Shown: one piece after another, positions 53,098 to 64,000 of the stretch | Layout: each line of letters begins with the position of its first letter | How positions within the stretch are numbered: position 1 is the first letter of the stretch | NCBI RefSeq assembly: GCF_000834635.1 | Contig: NZ_JXQV01000003.1 | Coordinates: 124,001-188,000, forward strand | DNA from: Agrobacterium tumefaciens | GTDB taxonomy: Bacteria; Pseudomonadota; Alphaproteobacteria; Rhizobiales; Rhizobiaceae | DNA length: 64,000 bases | Direction: 5' to 3' | Translations under genes and position numbers: made by a program | The notes under the pieces: model-generated | Told to the model about the DNA's origin: nothing | Database searches by the model: none | What the model saw: the letters and a program-made list of their open reading frames with translations, nothing else

Positions 53098-53715
53098 TCA
53101 GCGTTTGCGCATCGTGCAGGGCGCATAGCCCGAAGCATGCAGACGCCCGGCCACCATGCCTATCTTTTCGGGGATATGGTGGATGTGCTCCACCTCAACC
53201 GCCTTGGCCACGGCAATGGCCGCAGCGGCACACACCACGGCATCTTCCGCCGCATTGTGGTGCACGAAGCGCAGTTGAAGATGGTGGGCGATGATGTTGA
53301 GCTTGTGCGATGGCAGCGTCGGCCACACCCGCTGAGACATCTTCACGCTGCACAGATAGGAAAGCTGCGGATAGGTTTGGCGATATTTGTCGAAGCTTGC
53401 GCGCATGACGCTAAAATCGAAGGCGGCATTATGCGCGATCATCGTCGCATCCCTGAAGTCGTCGATGAACTCTTCCATCACCTCGGGAAACTCGGGCGAA
53501 TCTTCCACATCGCGTGGCTTGATACCGTGAATGGCGACGTTGAAAGGCGAAAAGCGCATATCCTTCGGGCGAATCAGCCGCTCTTCCACCCGCACGATCT
53601 GACCATTCTCGATCCAAGCCAAGCCCACGGAACAGGCACTGCCCCGCTCTTCATTGGCGGTTTCAAAATCGATGGCGATGGTTTTCAAAAGGCGATTCCC
53701 GTTTGGTATTGCCAT
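53098..53715 (-). CDS. DnaQ-like DEDD 3'-5' exonuclease
   Basis: 205 residues from the ATG at 53715. An upstream extension is open but unlike the family. KTIAIDFETANEERGSACSVGLAWIENGQIV carries the first Asp and Glu. MIAHNAAFDFSVMRASFDKY carries the second Asp. HKLNIIAHHLQLRFVHHNAAEDAVVCAAAAIAV carries the general-base His and last Asp. This is the pattern of epsilon-type proofreading and RNA-trimming exonucleases. It is not the DNA polymerase III epsilon subunit as such, since it lacks the polymerase-binding tail. The substrate is unknown. Confidence 0.87.
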   Translation of the reverse strand: MAIPNGNRLLKTIAIDFETANEERGSACSVGLAWIENGQIVRVEERLIRPKDMRFSPFNVAIHGIKPRDVEDSPEFPEVMEEFIDDFRDATMIAHNAAFDFSVMRASFDKYRQTYPQLSYLCSVKMSQRVWPTLPSHKLNIIAHHLQLRFVHHNAAEDAVVCAAAAIAVAKAVEVEHIHHIPEKIGMVAGRLHASGYAPCTMRKR

Positions 53716-53825
53716 GGCATAAACGAAAACGCCGCGAAAATGAACCATGTGACAGGAAACGGGTGGTAGAGCGCACAGGGCGACACTAGAGAAATATCCG
53801 GGCTGATCATTGGGGGATAAAGAAC

Positions 53826-54740
53826 GTGGCAGTGCACAGACACATGAACGCAACCGAATGGGCGTTGCTCGTCGCACTCTCGGTCCTGTGGGGTGGCTCC
53901 TTCTTTTTCAACGGCATCACCGTCAGGGAACTGCCGCCCGTGACCATCGTCACCCTGCGCGTCTCCATCGCCGCCGTCGCGCTTCTCATGATCTGCCGAT
54001 TGATGGGCCACCGGTGGCCGACGGACAAGCGCGTCCTACCGGCCTTCTTCGGCATGGGCCTGCTCAACAACATCATCCCCTTCTGCCTGATCGTGTGGGG
54101 GCAGACCCAAATCGCGAGCGGCGTCGCCTCCATTCTCAACGCCACCACGCCCCTCTTCACCGTCATCGTCGCCCATGTGCTGACTGCAGATGAAAAGCTC
54201 ACTATCAACAAGCTGGTGGGCATCATCATCGGCTTTGCAGGCGTTGCCACCATGATTGGCCCATCGGCGCTAATGGGCGAAAGCTCCAGCCTCTGGGGCC
54301 AGCTCGCCATTCTCGGCGCTGCGATCTCCTATGCCTTTGCGGGCATATTCGGCCGCCGCTTCAAGGCCATGGACGTGCCGCCACTCGTCACCGCAACAGG
54401 CCAAATTTCCGCATCGTCGTTGGTCCTCATTCCCATGGCACTTGTCATCGATCAGCCATGGTCGCTCGCCATGCCAAGCGGGGCAGCATGGGCAGCGCTG
54501 TTTGGCATCGCCCTTCTATCTACAGCGCTCGCCTATCTCATCTTCTTCCGCATCCTGTCATCCGCAGGTGCAACCAACCTGGCGCTGGTAACCTTCCTCA
54601 TTCCCGTCAGCGCCATTCTTTTGGGTTCGCTGGTGTTGGGAGAGCAACTGGAAGCCAAGCACCTCATTGGCATGGCCATGATCGCGGCAGGCCTTGTCGC
54701 CATTGATGGGCGCTTGTTTCGCAGGAAAGCCCCGCAATAG
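53826..54740 (+). CDS. EamA/DMT family transporter
   Basis: 304 residues with ten predicted helices in two EamA repeats. The first begins NATEWALLVALSVLWGGSFFFNGITVRELPPVTIVTLRVSIAA. The second begins GQLAILGAAISYAFAGIFGRRFKAMDVPPLVTATGQI. SAGATNLALVTFLIPVSAILLGSLVLGEQLEAKHLIGMAMIAAGL is the conserved end. I use a GTG at 53826 with GGGGGAT seven bases upstream. An ATG at 53844 is an alternative without a good site. It probably exports an amino acid or other metabolite. Confidence 0.9.
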   Translation: MAVHRHMNATEWALLVALSVLWGGSFFFNGITVRELPPVTIVTLRVSIAAVALLMICRLMGHRWPTDKRVLPAFFGMGLLNNIIPFCLIVWGQTQIASGVASILNATTPLFTVIVAHVLTADEKLTINKLVGIIIGFAGVATMIGPSALMGESSSLWGQLAILGAAISYAFAGIFGRRFKAMDVPPLVTATGQISASSLVLIPMALVIDQPWSLAMPSGAAWAALFGIALLSTALAYLIFFRILSSAGATNLALVTFLIPVSAILLGSLVLGEQLEAKHLIGMAMIAAGLVAIDGRLFRRKAPQ

Positions 54741-54746
54741 AAAACG

Positions 54747-56951
<2,205 letters not shown>

Positions 56952-57037
56952 TTAACGAAGGTCACCCAGTTTTCAATGTCTCGATGATAAGTAATCGCAC
57001 CGCTAGCGACAGGATGATCGGCAGTGGCAGGCAGCCG

Positions 57038-58711
57038 CTAGTCCTTGGCCGCCAGCAGACGCGCTGCCGCAGCCCTCGCCTCATCTGTCACGGATGCCCC
57101 GGCCAACATGCGGGCGATTTCCTCCGTGCGGTGTTCGGGCAGCATGGTTGTCACGCGGGTGGCGATGCGCTCAGAACCATCGCCGGATGGTCCCTTAGAA
57201 ATCAACAGATGCGTTGCAGCGCGGGCGGCGACCTGCGGCGCGTGGGTAACAGACAGCACCTGCACGGTTTTCGAAAGCCGTCTCAACCGCTGGCCGATAG
57301 CATCCGCCACAGCACCACCAACGCCGGTGTCGATTTCATCGAAGACCAGCGTGGGCGCAGAACCGCGATCTGCCAGCGCAACTTTCAACGCCAGCAGGAA
57401 ACGCGAAAGCTCGCCACCGGATGCCACTTTCATGATCGGTCCCGGGCGCGTGCCGGGGTTGGTCTGGACGTGGAACTCCACGACATCGATACCATCAGCC
57501 GTGGCAGATGCCTCGCCGCTGGTCACTTCAACGCTAAAGCGTGCGCGCTCCAGCTTCAGCGCTGGCAGCTCGGCCATCACGGCTTCAGACAAGGCCGATG
57601 CAGCGTTATGCCGCTTTTCCGAAAGCGAATTGGCTGCCCGGTCGAAGTCTGATTTCACGATGCCGAGATTCTTTTCCAGCTGGGCAAGCTTTTCCTCGCC
57701 CGCATCCAGATCGGCAAGATCTGCCACCATGCGCTCGGCCAGCGCCGGAAGCTCTGTCACGGGAACAGAATATTTGCGGGCAGCAGCGCGCAGGCCAAAC
57801 AGACGCTCCTCAACGCGCTCCAGCTCGCGCGGGTCGAACTCGGTGCGGCGCAAGGCGCTCTCGACTTCCATCTGCGCGTTTGAAAGATTATCGAGCGCCG
57901 CATCCAGCAACTGCACGGTTTCTTCCAACAGGCCGGGCGCTTCGTGGCTCTTGCGCTCCAGACGTCGCATCATGGAGGCAATGACTGGCACGGGAGATGC
58001 GTTGCCGTTCAGAAAATCACTCGCCTCGGCAATGTCGCCAGCAATGCGCTCGGATTTCTGCATCACGGCACGGCGTTCGGCAAGCTCGTCCTCTTCGCCA
58101 TCCAGCGGCGCCAGAACTTCCAGCTCTTCAACAGATGCGCGCAGATAATCCGCCTCGCGGGCCGCTGCTTCCACCTTGGCGCGATGAACTTTGAGGCCGC
58201 GCTCGGCGTCCTTCCAGGTGTGGTAGAGCGATTGCACGGAGCCGACTTCATCGGTCAAACCTGCAAATGCATCAAGAAGTGTGCGGTGTGCGTTGGTATC
58301 AACCAGTGCCCGGTCATCATGCTGACCGTGGATTTCCACCATATGCTGGCCAAGCTGGCGCATCAGCTGCACGGAAACGGCCTGATCGTTGACATAGGCC
58401 TTGGTGCGGCCATCGACGGATTGAACGCGCCGGAAAATCAGGTCGCCATCGTCGTCGAGGCCATTGTCGCGCATCAAAAGGCGGGCCGGATGCTCCATGC
58501 CCACTTCGAATGTTGCTGTAACCTGCCCCTTGTCTTCGCCATGGCGCACAAGGCCGCCATCGCCGCGCCCGCCAAGGGCCAGCGAAAGACTGTCGAGAAG
58601 AATGGATTTGCCCGCACCCGTTTCACCGGTGAGCACAGAAAGGCCCGCCTCGAACCCTAGGTCGAGCCGTTCGATCAGAACGATGTCGCGGATCGATAGC
58701 TGGACCAACAT
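57038..58711 (-). CDS. recN: DNA repair protein RecN (SMC-like)
   Basis: 557 residues. MLVQLSIRDIVLIERLDLGFEAGLSVLTGETGAGKSILLDSLSLALGGRG holds Walker A at residues 30-37. A coiled-coil middle (about 160-360) is followed by the signature SGGELSRFLLALKVAL and Walker B TLVFDEIDTGVGG. HAPQVAARAATHLLISK is the D-loop region. It acts at double-strand breaks and keeps ends together during recombination. bamD lies 16 bases upstream on the same strand, which is the usual alphaproteobacterial arrangement. Confidence 0.96.
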   Translation of the reverse strand: MLVQLSIRDIVLIERLDLGFEAGLSVLTGETGAGKSILLDSLSLALGGRGDGGLVRHGEDKGQVTATFEVGMEHPARLLMRDNGLDDDGDLIFRRVQSVDGRTKAYVNDQAVSVQLMRQLGQHMVEIHGQHDDRALVDTNAHRTLLDAFAGLTDEVGSVQSLYHTWKDAERGLKVHRAKVEAAAREADYLRASVEELEVLAPLDGEEDELAERRAVMQKSERIAGDIAEASDFLNGNASPVPVIASMMRRLERKSHEAPGLLEETVQLLDAALDNLSNAQMEVESALRRTEFDPRELERVEERLFGLRAAARKYSVPVTELPALAERMVADLADLDAGEEKLAQLEKNLGIVKSDFDRAANSLSEKRHNAASALSEAVMAELPALKLERARFSVEVTSGEASATADGIDVVEFHVQTNPGTRPGPIMKVASGGELSRFLLALKVALADRGSAPTLVFDEIDTGVGGAVADAIGQRLRRLSKTVQVLSVTHAPQVAARAATHLLISKGPSGDGSERIATRVTTMLPEHRTEEIARMLAGASVTDEARAAAARLLAAKD

Positions 58712-58727
58712 GTCTTATGCTCTATTC

Positions 58728-59594
58728 TCAGGCACCCACGATTTTCTTGCCGGCGCGGGAAATCCAGGATTCCTTGTTCTCGCGTGGCTCAAGCCCCTGC
58801 CCCTTCAACAGCTTGTAGGTATCGCCGTACCACTGACTATCCGGGTAGTTGTTGCCAAGAACGGCAGCAGCCGTCTGCGCCTCATCCGCCAAGCCCATGG
58901 CGTAATAAGCTTCCGTCAGACGCGCTAAGGCCTCTTCGATCTGGTTGGTGTTCTGATACTGCTCGACAACGATGCGGAAACGCGAAACGGCGGCAAGATA
59001 TTCCTTGCGCTCGAGATAGTAACGGCCAACCTGCATTTCACGGCCAGCCAGCTGGTCGCGCGCAAAGCGGATCTTGACCTGCGCATCCGGCACATATTCA
59101 GAGGTTGGATAGTCGTTCACGACCTTGTTCATCGCATCGATCGTGCGCTGTGCAGCGCGCTGATCCTGCGTCACGTCGGCGATCTGCTTGGAATAGGCGA
59201 GACCAATCATGTATTGAACGTAGGCTGCATCCTTGGCGCGCGGATATTGCTTGAGGAAGCGCGAGCCTGATGTAATGGCAGCTTCGTTCTGATTCTGGCG
59301 GGTTGCGATGAACGTGTTCATGACAAGCGCCTTCTGGCCCCATTCGGTAAACGGGTATTGCTTGTCGATGGCGGAGAACTTGCGACCGGCTTCCGTCATG
59401 TTGCCAGCATTCATGTTGGCAAGGCCCTGCTTGTACAGCACGTCAGGAGGATCAGTCTCAACGCCAAGCTTGGTAATGTCGATATCGGGATCGGACTGGC
59501 AAGACGTTACAAGCGTTCCGGCGCCGATCAGCATTAGCGATACGAGTGCTCCCCGTACCGTTCCATTCATTGCACCAGACACTACACGCTTCAT
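58728..59594 (-). CDS. bamD: Outer membrane assembly lipoprotein BamD (ComL)
   Basis: 288 residues. The lipoprotein signal ends LVTSC, giving a lipid-modified Cys at about residue 32. Five TPR-like repeats follow: VLYKQGLANMNAGNMTEAGRKFSAIDKQYPFTEWGQKALVMNTFIA, AAITSGSRFLKQYPRAKDAAYVQYMIGLAYSKQI, and MNKVVNDYPTSEYVPDAQVKIRFARDQLAGREMQVGRYYLERKEYLAAVSRFRIVVEQY. It is an essential partner of BamA in folding outer-membrane proteins. AGGAAG lies upstream. It is between recN and lpxC on the minus strand. Confidence 0.95.
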   Translation of the reverse strand: MKRVVSGAMNGTVRGALVSLMLIGAGTLVTSCQSDPDIDITKLGVETDPPDVLYKQGLANMNAGNMTEAGRKFSAIDKQYPFTEWGQKALVMNTFIATRQNQNEAAITSGSRFLKQYPRAKDAAYVQYMIGLAYSKQIADVTQDQRAAQRTIDAMNKVVNDYPTSEYVPDAQVKIRFARDQLAGREMQVGRYYLERKEYLAAVSRFRIVVEQYQNTNQIEEALARLTEAYYAMGLADEAQTAAAVLGNNYPDSQWYGDTYKLLKGQGLEPRENKESWISRAGKKIVGA

Positions 59595-59748
59595 TCGTCA
59601 GTTCCCACTTCCTGCGTCAATACAGAACATCGGCTTCTACAAGGCGTTTCTAGCCATAAAAGCGTTAGTAGGGCAACGCAATGATGAAGCAATAACGCAT
59701 TTTTATGGCGCGGCACCCTGTCGTTGATGATTATCTTTCACCCGGACA

Positions 59749-59773
59749 GAAAAAAGCCGCCCCAAAGGACGGC
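59749..59773 (-). terminator. lpxC terminator
   Basis: On the minus strand AGCCGTCC pairs with GGGCGGCT around TTTG (one mismatch) and runs into six T. It begins about 23 bases past the lpxC stop. Confidence 0.8.
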
Positions 59774-59795
59774 TCTTCTTTCAACAATTCACTGC

Positions 59796-60758
59796 TTACG
59801 CAGACCAGGGCGCAAATTCCAGCTGCTGCTGCACAGGAACAAACTCCCGTGCCCGAACAACGGGGCTGCGCGCGGCTGGCGCTTCCACAATTTCATAGGC
59901 CGTGGGATCGCTCAACAGCGCCTTCAGCGCGTTCGCATTGACCTTGTGGCCACCGCGATAGGAACGATAGCAGCCAATGAACTGCGCGCCTGCAAGGGCC
60001 AGATCGCCAACCGCATCCAGCGTCTTGTGGCGCACGAACTCGTCTTTCTCGTAACGCAGGCCTTCCATGTTGATGACCGTATGGTCATCGGAAATCACGA
60101 CGGAATTTTCAAGCGACGAACCCAGTGCGTAACCGGCGGCCCAAAGGCGCTCAACATCACGCATGAAACCGAAGGTACGGGCGCGAGAAAGCTCGTTCTT
60201 GAAGGTCTCTGCCGTCAGATCGCCCTTCCATGTCTGCCGACCGATCAACGGCGTGTCGAAATCGATCTCGACTTCAAACCGTGTGCCGTCATAGGGGCGG
60301 AACTCGGCCCATGATGCACCGGCCTCGATCCGCACAGGCTTCACCACGCGGATGTAGCGGCGCTTCACGCCAAGATTGACGGTGCCAACTGATTCGATGG
60401 CTTCGATGAAAGGCGCAGAGCTTCCATCCATGATCGGAACTTCTGGACCATCGACTTCAACGATCAGGTTATCGATGCCCATGGCATAGATACCGGCCAT
60501 GACATGCTCAACCGTCGCCACGGAATTGGCTGCAGAGCGACCGATGACGGTGCAGAGATCGGTATTGCCGACATTGGCCGACACAGCTTTCAGTTCGGTC
60601 ATGTCGCCATTGTCATGCTGGCGGCTGAACACGATGCCTGTGCCCGCTTCCGCTGGCTGGAACGTCATGGAAACCGGGTTGCCGGAATGCACGCCAATGC
60701 CATTCAGTTGAACGGAGTTGGCGATTGTTGTCTGGAAACCGAGCAGTCCGATGGTCAT
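59796..60758 (-). CDS. lpxC: UDP-3-O-acyl-N-acetylglucosamine deacetylase
   Basis: 320 residues. The first committed enzyme of lipid A synthesis, it is a zinc amidase. MTIGLLGFQTTIANSVQLNGIGVHSGNPVSMTFQPA starts it, with AAAAGG nine bases upstream. Two other in-frame ATG codons are further up. ATVEHVMAGIYAMGIDNLIVEVDGPEVPIMDGSS has the first Zn His. FVRHKTLDAVGDLALAG holds the other Zn His and Asp, and GGHKVNANALKALLSD the catalytic His. It follows ftsZ and precedes bamD, as in other Rhizobiales. Confidence 0.96.
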   Translation of the reverse strand: MTIGLLGFQTTIANSVQLNGIGVHSGNPVSMTFQPAEAGTGIVFSRQHDNGDMTELKAVSANVGNTDLCTVIGRSAANSVATVEHVMAGIYAMGIDNLIVEVDGPEVPIMDGSSAPFIEAIESVGTVNLGVKRRYIRVVKPVRIEAGASWAEFRPYDGTRFEVEIDFDTPLIGRQTWKGDLTAETFKNELSRARTFGFMRDVERLWAAGYALGSSLENSVVISDDHTVINMEGLRYEKDEFVRHKTLDAVGDLALAGAQFIGCYRSYRGGHKVNANALKALLSDPTAYEIVEAPAARSPVVRAREFVPVQQQLEFAPWSA

Positions 60759-60981
60759 GCGAGTAAGCCTTTTCATGTGAACCTGCGCGATATACCCGCA
60801 CGATCCAAATTTCAACCGGGGACGATAACCTTAGGCTGTGCCTCGTTACCCTCTCGCCTTAGGGTCATACATACGCACTGTCAGACGCTATCTCAAATCA
60901 CTGTTGATTTCGCTTTGTAACAGACCCAAACGTTTGAAAATGCTAAACTAACCGGCAGCAAAATCACCTCATTATAACGAA

Positions 60982-61008
60982 ATACCCGGGCCTTTCGGAC
61001 CCGGGTAT
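60982..61008 (-). terminator. Probable ftsZ terminator
   Basis: A perfect 9-bp stem ATACCCGGG with CCCGGGTAT and a nine-base loop, 25 bases past the ftsZ stop. The following tail on the minus strand is only moderately U-rich, so termination may be partial. Confidence 0.6.
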
Positions 61009-61032
61009 CGCTTGAGATCAAGAATCGACAGA

Positions 61033-62778
61033 TCAGTTCGACTGGCGGCGAAGGAATGCCGGAATTTCGAGCTGGTCGTCATCATGCTGGCTGGCAGACG
61101 ATGGCGTCTGACGGCCGTGGTCATCCAGGTTGCCACGACGTGGTGCGTAGAGGCTGGCTTCCTGCGACAGCGGGCGACGCTGTGCAGCAGCGCTCGGCGC
61201 GTCGGTCATGTCGGATGGAACGGCTTCATCTTCATCACGGCGACCAAGAGAATTGGTGATCCGCTTCAAAAGACCCATTGGGCCACGCTCTTCCGGCACA
61301 GCAGAAGCTGGGTGGGCGCGATGGTCCATCTCAGCCTTTACGACCGGAGGGAAGTCCTCGACCTTTGGCATGCGAACTGGCTCAGGCGCACGGGCGACTG
61401 GAGCTGGTTCCTGGTAGACCGGAGCCGGAGCCTGCATGCGAGGAGCAGGTGCTGCGACCTGTTCTGGAGCATGGTAGGCTGGCGCAGGTGCAGTGTGCAC
61501 CGGTGCTGCGGGGCGAGCAGCAACCGGTGCTTCCGCTGGAGCCGCTGCGAACAGCTTGCTCTGAGGCCGGAATTCGGCTTCTGCCTGGGCCTGACGAAGC
61601 CGCTGTTCAGCAGCTGCCAGTGCCAGTTCCCGTTCCATTTCGGCTTCGCGAATGGTCTGGGCAACAGGGTCGATGGTCGTCTTTGGTGCCTGCATCACTG
61701 GGGCAGGCTGCACTGCGGCCGGAGCAGAAGCAACGGCCGCGGAAGGACGGATAAGTGGCTTTGCAGCAGCAGCCTGGCGCAGTTCTTCTGCGTTGCGCTC
61801 CATCTGGCCAGGAACACGGTCGATGCCTGTGGCAACAACCGACACGCGGATGAGGCCTTCCAGAGCTTCGTCGAATGTCGCGCCGAGGATGATGTTTGCA
61901 TCCGGATCGACTTCTTCGCGAATACGGGTCGCAGCTTCGTCGACTTCGAACAGGGTCATGTCGCGACCACCGGTGATGGAGATCAGGAGGCCCTGCGCAC
62001 CCTTCATCGATGTTTCGTCCAGCAGCGGGTTTGCAATCGCTGCTTCGGCAGCCTGCATTGCACGGCCCTGGCCGGAAGCCTCGCCGGTACCCATCATTGC
62101 ACGGCCCATTTCGCGCATTACGGAGCGAACGTCAGCGAAGTCGAGGTTGATAAGACCTTCCTTCACCATCAGGTCGGTAATGCAGGCAACGCCGGAGTAG
62201 AGAACCTGGTCAGCCATTGCGAAGGCATCGGCAAAGGTCGTCTTGTCGTTGGCAATACGAAAGAGGTTCTGGTTTGGAATGACGATCAGCGTATCGACGG
62301 ACTTCTGCAGTTCCTCGATGCCCTGTTCAGCCAGACGCATGCGGCGACCGCCTTCGAAGTGGAAAGGCTTGGTCACGACGCCAACCGTCAGAATGCCCTT
62401 GTTGCGAGCAGCCTGTGCAACAACTGGAGCAGCACCGGTGCCGGTACCGCCGCCCATGCCGGCTGTTACGAAGCACATGTGCGTGCCGTTCAGGTGGTCG
62501 ATGATTTCATCGATGCACTCTTCAGCAGCAGCGCGACCGACTTCTGGCTGCGAACCAGCGCCCAGACCTTCGGTAACATTGACGCCGAGCTGAATGACCC
62601 GGTCTGCCTTCGTCATGGTCAAGGCCTGTGCGTCCGTGTTGGCGACAACGAAGTCGACGCCCTGAAGACCTGCCGTGATCATGTTGTTGACAGCATTACC
62701 GCCGCCACCGCCAACGCCGAAAACGGTGATACGTGGCTTCAGCTCGGTGATATCAGGCTTTTGCAGCTGTATCGTCAT
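61033..62778 (-). CDS. ftsZ: Cell division GTPase FtsZ with long C-terminal linker
   Basis: 581 residues, against 383 in E. coli. [32 protein letters not shown] and [11 protein letters not shown] (tubulin signature, about residue 105) form the GTP-binding site. [22 protein letters not shown] is the T7 synergy loop, with the catalytic Asp residues. After residue 320 comes a linker of about 240 residues rich in Ala, Pro and Gln. The end [16 protein letters not shown] is the conserved peptide that binds FtsA and other partners. It forms the division ring. AAGAAGGA precedes the ATG. It lies directly downstream of ftsA. Confidence 0.97.
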   Translation of the reverse strand: MTIQLQKPDITELKPRITVFGVGGGGGNAVNNMITAGLQGVDFVVANTDAQALTMTKADRVIQLGVNVTEGLGAGSQPEVGRAAAEECIDEIIDHLNGTHMCFVTAGMGGGTGTGAAPVVAQAARNKGILTVGVVTKPFHFEGGRRMRLAEQGIEELQKSVDTLIVIPNQNLFRIANDKTTFADAFAMADQVLYSGVACITDLMVKEGLINLDFADVRSVMREMGRAMMGTGEASGQGRAMQAAEAAIANPLLDETSMKGAQGLLISITGGRDMTLFEVDEAATRIREEVDPDANIILGATFDEALEGLIRVSVVATGIDRVPGQMERNAEELRQAAAAKPLIRPSAAVASAPAAVQPAPVMQAPKTTIDPVAQTIREAEMERELALAAAEQRLRQAQAEAEFRPQSKLFAAAPAEAPVAARPAAPVHTAPAPAYHAPEQVAAPAPRMQAPAPVYQEPAPVARAPEPVRMPKVEDFPPVVKAEMDHRAHPASAVPEERGPMGLLKRITNSLGRRDEDEAVPSDMTDAPSAAAQRRPLSQEASLYAPRRGNLDDHGRQTPSSASQHDDDQLEIPAFLRRQSN

Positions 62779-62867
62779 TTTAACATTCCTTCTTTCTCTG
62801 GCCGCATCGCCCCGCAGACCAATTCATCTCAACTTTGCTCAGTCCCCTGCCTGTGGGCAGACAGAGG

Positions 62868-64000
62868 TCAGAAACTTTCCTTCAGCCATTGCCCGACACG
62901 GGCTATCCGGCCACTACCTGTTCCGAACGGCGAGAACATTCCGCTCTGCGCCGCATGGATTTCTATGTCCGCGATCTGCGGATAAATCATCAGCCCGCAG
63001 GCTGTGGAAAAGGCCGGGCCTTTGGCCGCGACCGGCAGGCCGGACACGCCCATGGGGCGGCCGATGCGCACGTTGCGGGCAAGAATGCGCCGCGCCGTTT
63101 CCGGCAGCCCGGTCAGCTGACTGGCACCTCCGGTCAGAACCACACGCTTTCCAACAATCGGGGAAAAACCCGATTTCTGAATACGATCGCGGATCAGTTC
63201 CAATGTCTCTTCGATACGAGCCCGCACGATACGGCTGACAAGCGCGCGAGACACCTGGGAAGGCTGGTCGCGGTCATCTTCGCCAATCGGAGGCACAGCA
63301 ATCATGTCCCGGTCGTCGGAGCCGTTGGCCAGTGCCGAACCATGAACGACCTTCAACCGCTCCGCATCTTCGATACGTGTGGAAAGACCACGCGCCAGAT
63401 CCGTGGTGACATGATGTCCACCAAGACCAATCGCATCCGTGTGAACCAGACGACCCTCGGCAAAAACCGAAATCGTCGTCGTACCGCCGCCCATGTCGAT
63501 GGCCGCGCAACCCAGCTCGACTTCATCATCCACCAATGCCGCAAGGCCGCTGGCATAAGGTGTGGCAACAATGCCCTCGACCGACAGGTGAGCGCGGTTG
63601 ATGCACAGTTCCAGGTTCTTCAGCGCGGTGCGCTCAGCCGTCACCACATGCATGTCCACGCCCAGCATATCGCCATACATGGACAATGGGTCACGAATGC
63701 CGCGCTCGCCATCCAGCGAATAGCCTGTTGGCAGCGAGTGCAGAATGGCGCGGTCCTGCCGCAGCGATTGCTGGCTGGCCGCAATCAGAACCTTGCGCAG
63801 ATCGCCCGATTCCACTTCCTGGCCGCCCAGATCGATGCTGGCGGTATAGATATCGCTGGCCAGACGGCCTGCGGAAACATTGACGATCAGGCTATCGACG
63901 GTGAGGCCAGCCATACGCTCTGCTGCATCAACAGCCAGACGAATGACGCCTTCCAGCGCATCCAGATCAGCAATCACGCCGGATTTCACGCCGCGCGAAC
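62868..64000 (-). CDS. ftsA: Cell division protein FtsA (N-terminus outside the window)
   Basis: The last 377 residues or so of an actin-like ATPase that tethers FtsZ to the membrane. LTVDSLIVNVSAGRL, the 1C subdomain, VDDEVELGCAAIDMGGGTTTISVFAEGRLVHTDAIGLGGHHVTTDLARGL (phosphate 2 region) and KRVVLTGGASQLTGLPETARRIL (adenosine site) are present. The C-terminus GRIARVGQWLKESF is an amphipathic membrane-targeting helix. The gene continues past 64000. ftsZ follows 89 bases downstream, and the two are probably co-transcribed. Confidence 0.96.
   Translation of the reverse strand, partial: SRGVKSGVIADLDALEGVIRLAVDAAERMAGLTVDSLIVNVSAGRLASDIYTASIDLGGQEVESGDLRKVLIAASQQSLRQDRAILHSLPTGYSLDGERGIRDPLSMYGDMLGVDMHVVTAERTALKNLELCINRAHLSVEGIVATPYASGLAALVDDEVELGCAAIDMGGGTTTISVFAEGRLVHTDAIGLGGHHVTTDLARGLSTRIEDAERLKVVHGSALANGSDDRDMIAVPPIGEDDRDQPSQVSRALVSRIVRARIEETLELIRDRIQKSGFSPIVGKRVVLTGGASQLTGLPETARRILARNVRIGRPMGVSGLPVAAKGPAFSTACGLMIYPQIADIEIHAAQSGMFSPFGTGSGRIARVGQWLKESF

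Overview
The window is ordinary chromosomal DNA of a Rhizobiales alphaproteobacterium, most likely Agrobacterium or a close Rhizobium relative. The evidence is moderately high GC, a permuted two-piece alphaproteobacterial tmRNA gene whose tag reads ANDNNAKEYALAA, the gene order ftsA-ftsZ-lpxC-bamD-recN-ligA, an FtsZ with a very long C-terminal linker, and an SspB of the alpha type. I see no rRNA, tRNA, CRISPR array, prophage, insertion sequence or genomic island. Almost every open stretch is a recognisable gene.

Layout. 1-4.4 kb: the end of an Fe3+/phosphonate-type ABC uptake operon, a PhzF-family isomerase, a PLP aminotransferase and an RbsD/FucU mutarotase. 4.4-18.7 kb: the branched-chain amino-acid genes ilvC and ilvI-ilvH, with a leader peptide and attenuator, separated by a TetR regulator, an HxlR/QorB divergent redox pair, type II NADH dehydrogenase, pdxJ, a MerR-LuxR hybrid regulator, a RecD-like helicase, a chemoreceptor and an aldo/keto reductase. 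18.8-24.5 kb: a HerA-like ATPase, miaA and serB diverging from almost the same base, a GNAT acetyltransferase, then ssrA-sspB-DUF4169 on the minus strand. 24.7-30.5 kb: thyA-folA-hflK-hflC-degP, a folate and membrane protein quality-control cluster. 30.5-43 kb: a giant AsmA-like protein, an FAD-linked oxidase, an RND efflux pump with its adaptor, and a UvrD helicase. 43-54.7 kb: paired small DMT transporters, a Tlde1-like (DUF2778) protein, pncA, azlCD, an M24B aminopeptidase P, prmA, a SCO1-like copper chaperone, cheW, creA, a DnaQ-like exonuclease and an EamA transporter. 54.7-64 kb: ligA, recN, bamD, lpxC, ftsZ and the 3' part of ftsA, the distal end of the division/cell-wall cluster.

The most interesting content is regulatory and structural. 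The ilvIH operon has an 18-codon leader peptide rich in Leu/Val/Ile, followed by competing hairpins and a terminator, and its predicted promoter places the transcript start at or within about 2 bases of the leader ATG (leaderless). The two-piece tmRNA gene sits directly upstream of the gene for SspB, the adaptor that delivers its tagged products. Two 84-bp palindromic intergenic elements, 80/84 identical and in opposite orientation, bracket 5.4 kb including ilvC. A regulator combines an N-terminal MerR domain with a C-terminal LuxR-type helix-turn-helix. Starts were moved inward from the longest frame where a Shine-Dalgarno sequence or the family's usual N-terminus required it, and these cases are stated.
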